Of a DNA stretch of 6,247 nt, positions 6,077 to 6,247 are shown piece after piece. The notes under the pieces are model-generated. The model made no database searches, had not been told where the DNA came from, and was given only the letters and a program-made list of their open reading frames with translations. The number at the start of each line of letters is the position of its first letter. Positions within the stretch are counted from its first letter, which is position 1. The position numbers and the translations under genes are program-made. This DNA is from Acidimicrobiaceae bacterium (GTDB taxonomy: Bacteria; Actinomycetota; Acidimicrobiia; Acidimicrobiales; RAAP-2): contig PKZI01000135.1 in NCBI GenBank assembly GCA_003133005.1, forward strand, positions 1-6,247, in the 5' to 3' direction.

Positions 6077-6095
6077 TTGTTTCTCCTAAAAACAA
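6077..6095 (-). promoter_or_regulatory. Hairpin presenting an SD in its loop
   Basis: TTGTTT pairs with AAACAA (six pairs) around the seven-base loop TTAGGAG, which holds the SD for GTG 6075. A competing pairing of CGTTG upstream (around 6100-6108) with CAACG overlapping the 3' arm is also possible. The stem is A/T-rich and weak on its own; it could be stabilised by a protein. Confidence 0.4.
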
Positions 6096-6113
6096 GTGGA
6101 CGCTCAACGGGGT

Positions 6114-6247
6114 CTAGATTGCGCGATTCCAAGGCCCGACTTCGGACCCTACGAGCAAGTGTACTCCGACGCAACCTCCCGTACGACACACCAGTGTGAT
6201 GCCACCGCGGGCAGGGACCTCGGCATCTGGAACTAGTCCTTCAGCGC
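6114..6247 (-). CDS. Possible C-terminal end of an upstream gene (partial)
   Basis: One frame is open from the window edge for 43 codons to TAG at 6116-6114; the other two minus-strand frames hit stops within the first few codons. The translated end reads protein-like (LVCRTGGCVGVHLLVGSEVG then PWNRAI), with two nearby Cys and hydrophobic strands. I do not recognise it. If real, it ends 67 bases before GTG 6046 and may share a transcript with the GAF-ANTAR pair. An open frame this short can occur by chance, so confidence is low. Confidence 0.35.
   Translation of the reverse strand, partial: AEGLVPDAEVPARGGITLVCRTGGCVGVHLLVGSEVGPWNRAI
6131..6150 (-). promoter_or_regulatory. Hairpin with six-base loop upstream of the GAF-ANTAR pair
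   Basis: AGGGTCC pairs with GGGCCTT (seven pairs, two of them G-U) around the loop GAAGTC. ANTAR proteins bind tandem hairpins with six-base loops, usually A at loop position 1 and G at 4; here G is at position 4 but position 1 is G. It lies inside the possible partial CDS, so it may instead reflect coding sequence. Confidence 0.3.

Noticed and set aside
6187..6198. CACACCAGTGTG, a near-perfect 12-base inverted repeat
   Set aside because: It lies within the possible partial CDS and is short; no second copy or adjacent promoter was seen, so an operator call is not supported.

Overview
All supported genes in this window lie on the minus strand, so transcription runs from high to low coordinates. 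Two adjacent GAF-ANTAR proteins (an RNA-binding regulator type common in Actinomycetota), a glycosyltransferase/six-hairpin pair of a type I know from actinobacterial genomes, and an actinobacterial-type haem-oxygenase-like protein all point to an actinomycete. Base composition looks only slightly above 50% GC by eye, which would suit a lower-GC lineage such as some Acidimicrobiia better than Mycobacterium or Streptomyces; that placement is inference. I see no mobile element, CRISPR array, rRNA or tRNA.

In transcription order, 6247 to 6114 holds an open frame that may be the C-terminal end of an unrecognised upstream gene. A leader (about 6150-6047) follows, with a six-base-loop hairpin, a hairpin displaying a Shine-Dalgarno (SD) sequence in its loop, and a 24-codon overlapping leader ORF. 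Next are two GAF-ANTAR genes (5291-6046 and 4442-5266), 24 bases apart and probably cotranscribed. A 201-base gap (4241-4441) carries short hairpins.

A close-packed set then follows: a 71-codon ORF (4025-4240) joined by an ATGA overlap to an unrecognised 133-residue protein (3627-4028), which overlaps a 472-residue protein (2258-3676). This last protein belongs to the 'iron-containing redox enzyme' (haem-oxygenase-like diiron) family but appears to have lost three of six expected metal ligands. After a 167-base gap come a small single-pass membrane protein with a strong SD (1899-2090), a GT4-type glycosyltransferase (677-1828), and a six-hairpin glycosidase-like protein (680 to the window edge), translationally coupled to the transferase by ATGA.

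A working reading is that the GAF-ANTAR pair senses a small ligand or redox state and acts on RNA leaders, possibly its own and that of the downstream set, while the distal genes form a glycan-metabolism module. The most noteworthy observation is the degenerate metal site of the 472-residue protein within an uncharacterised coupled gene set.
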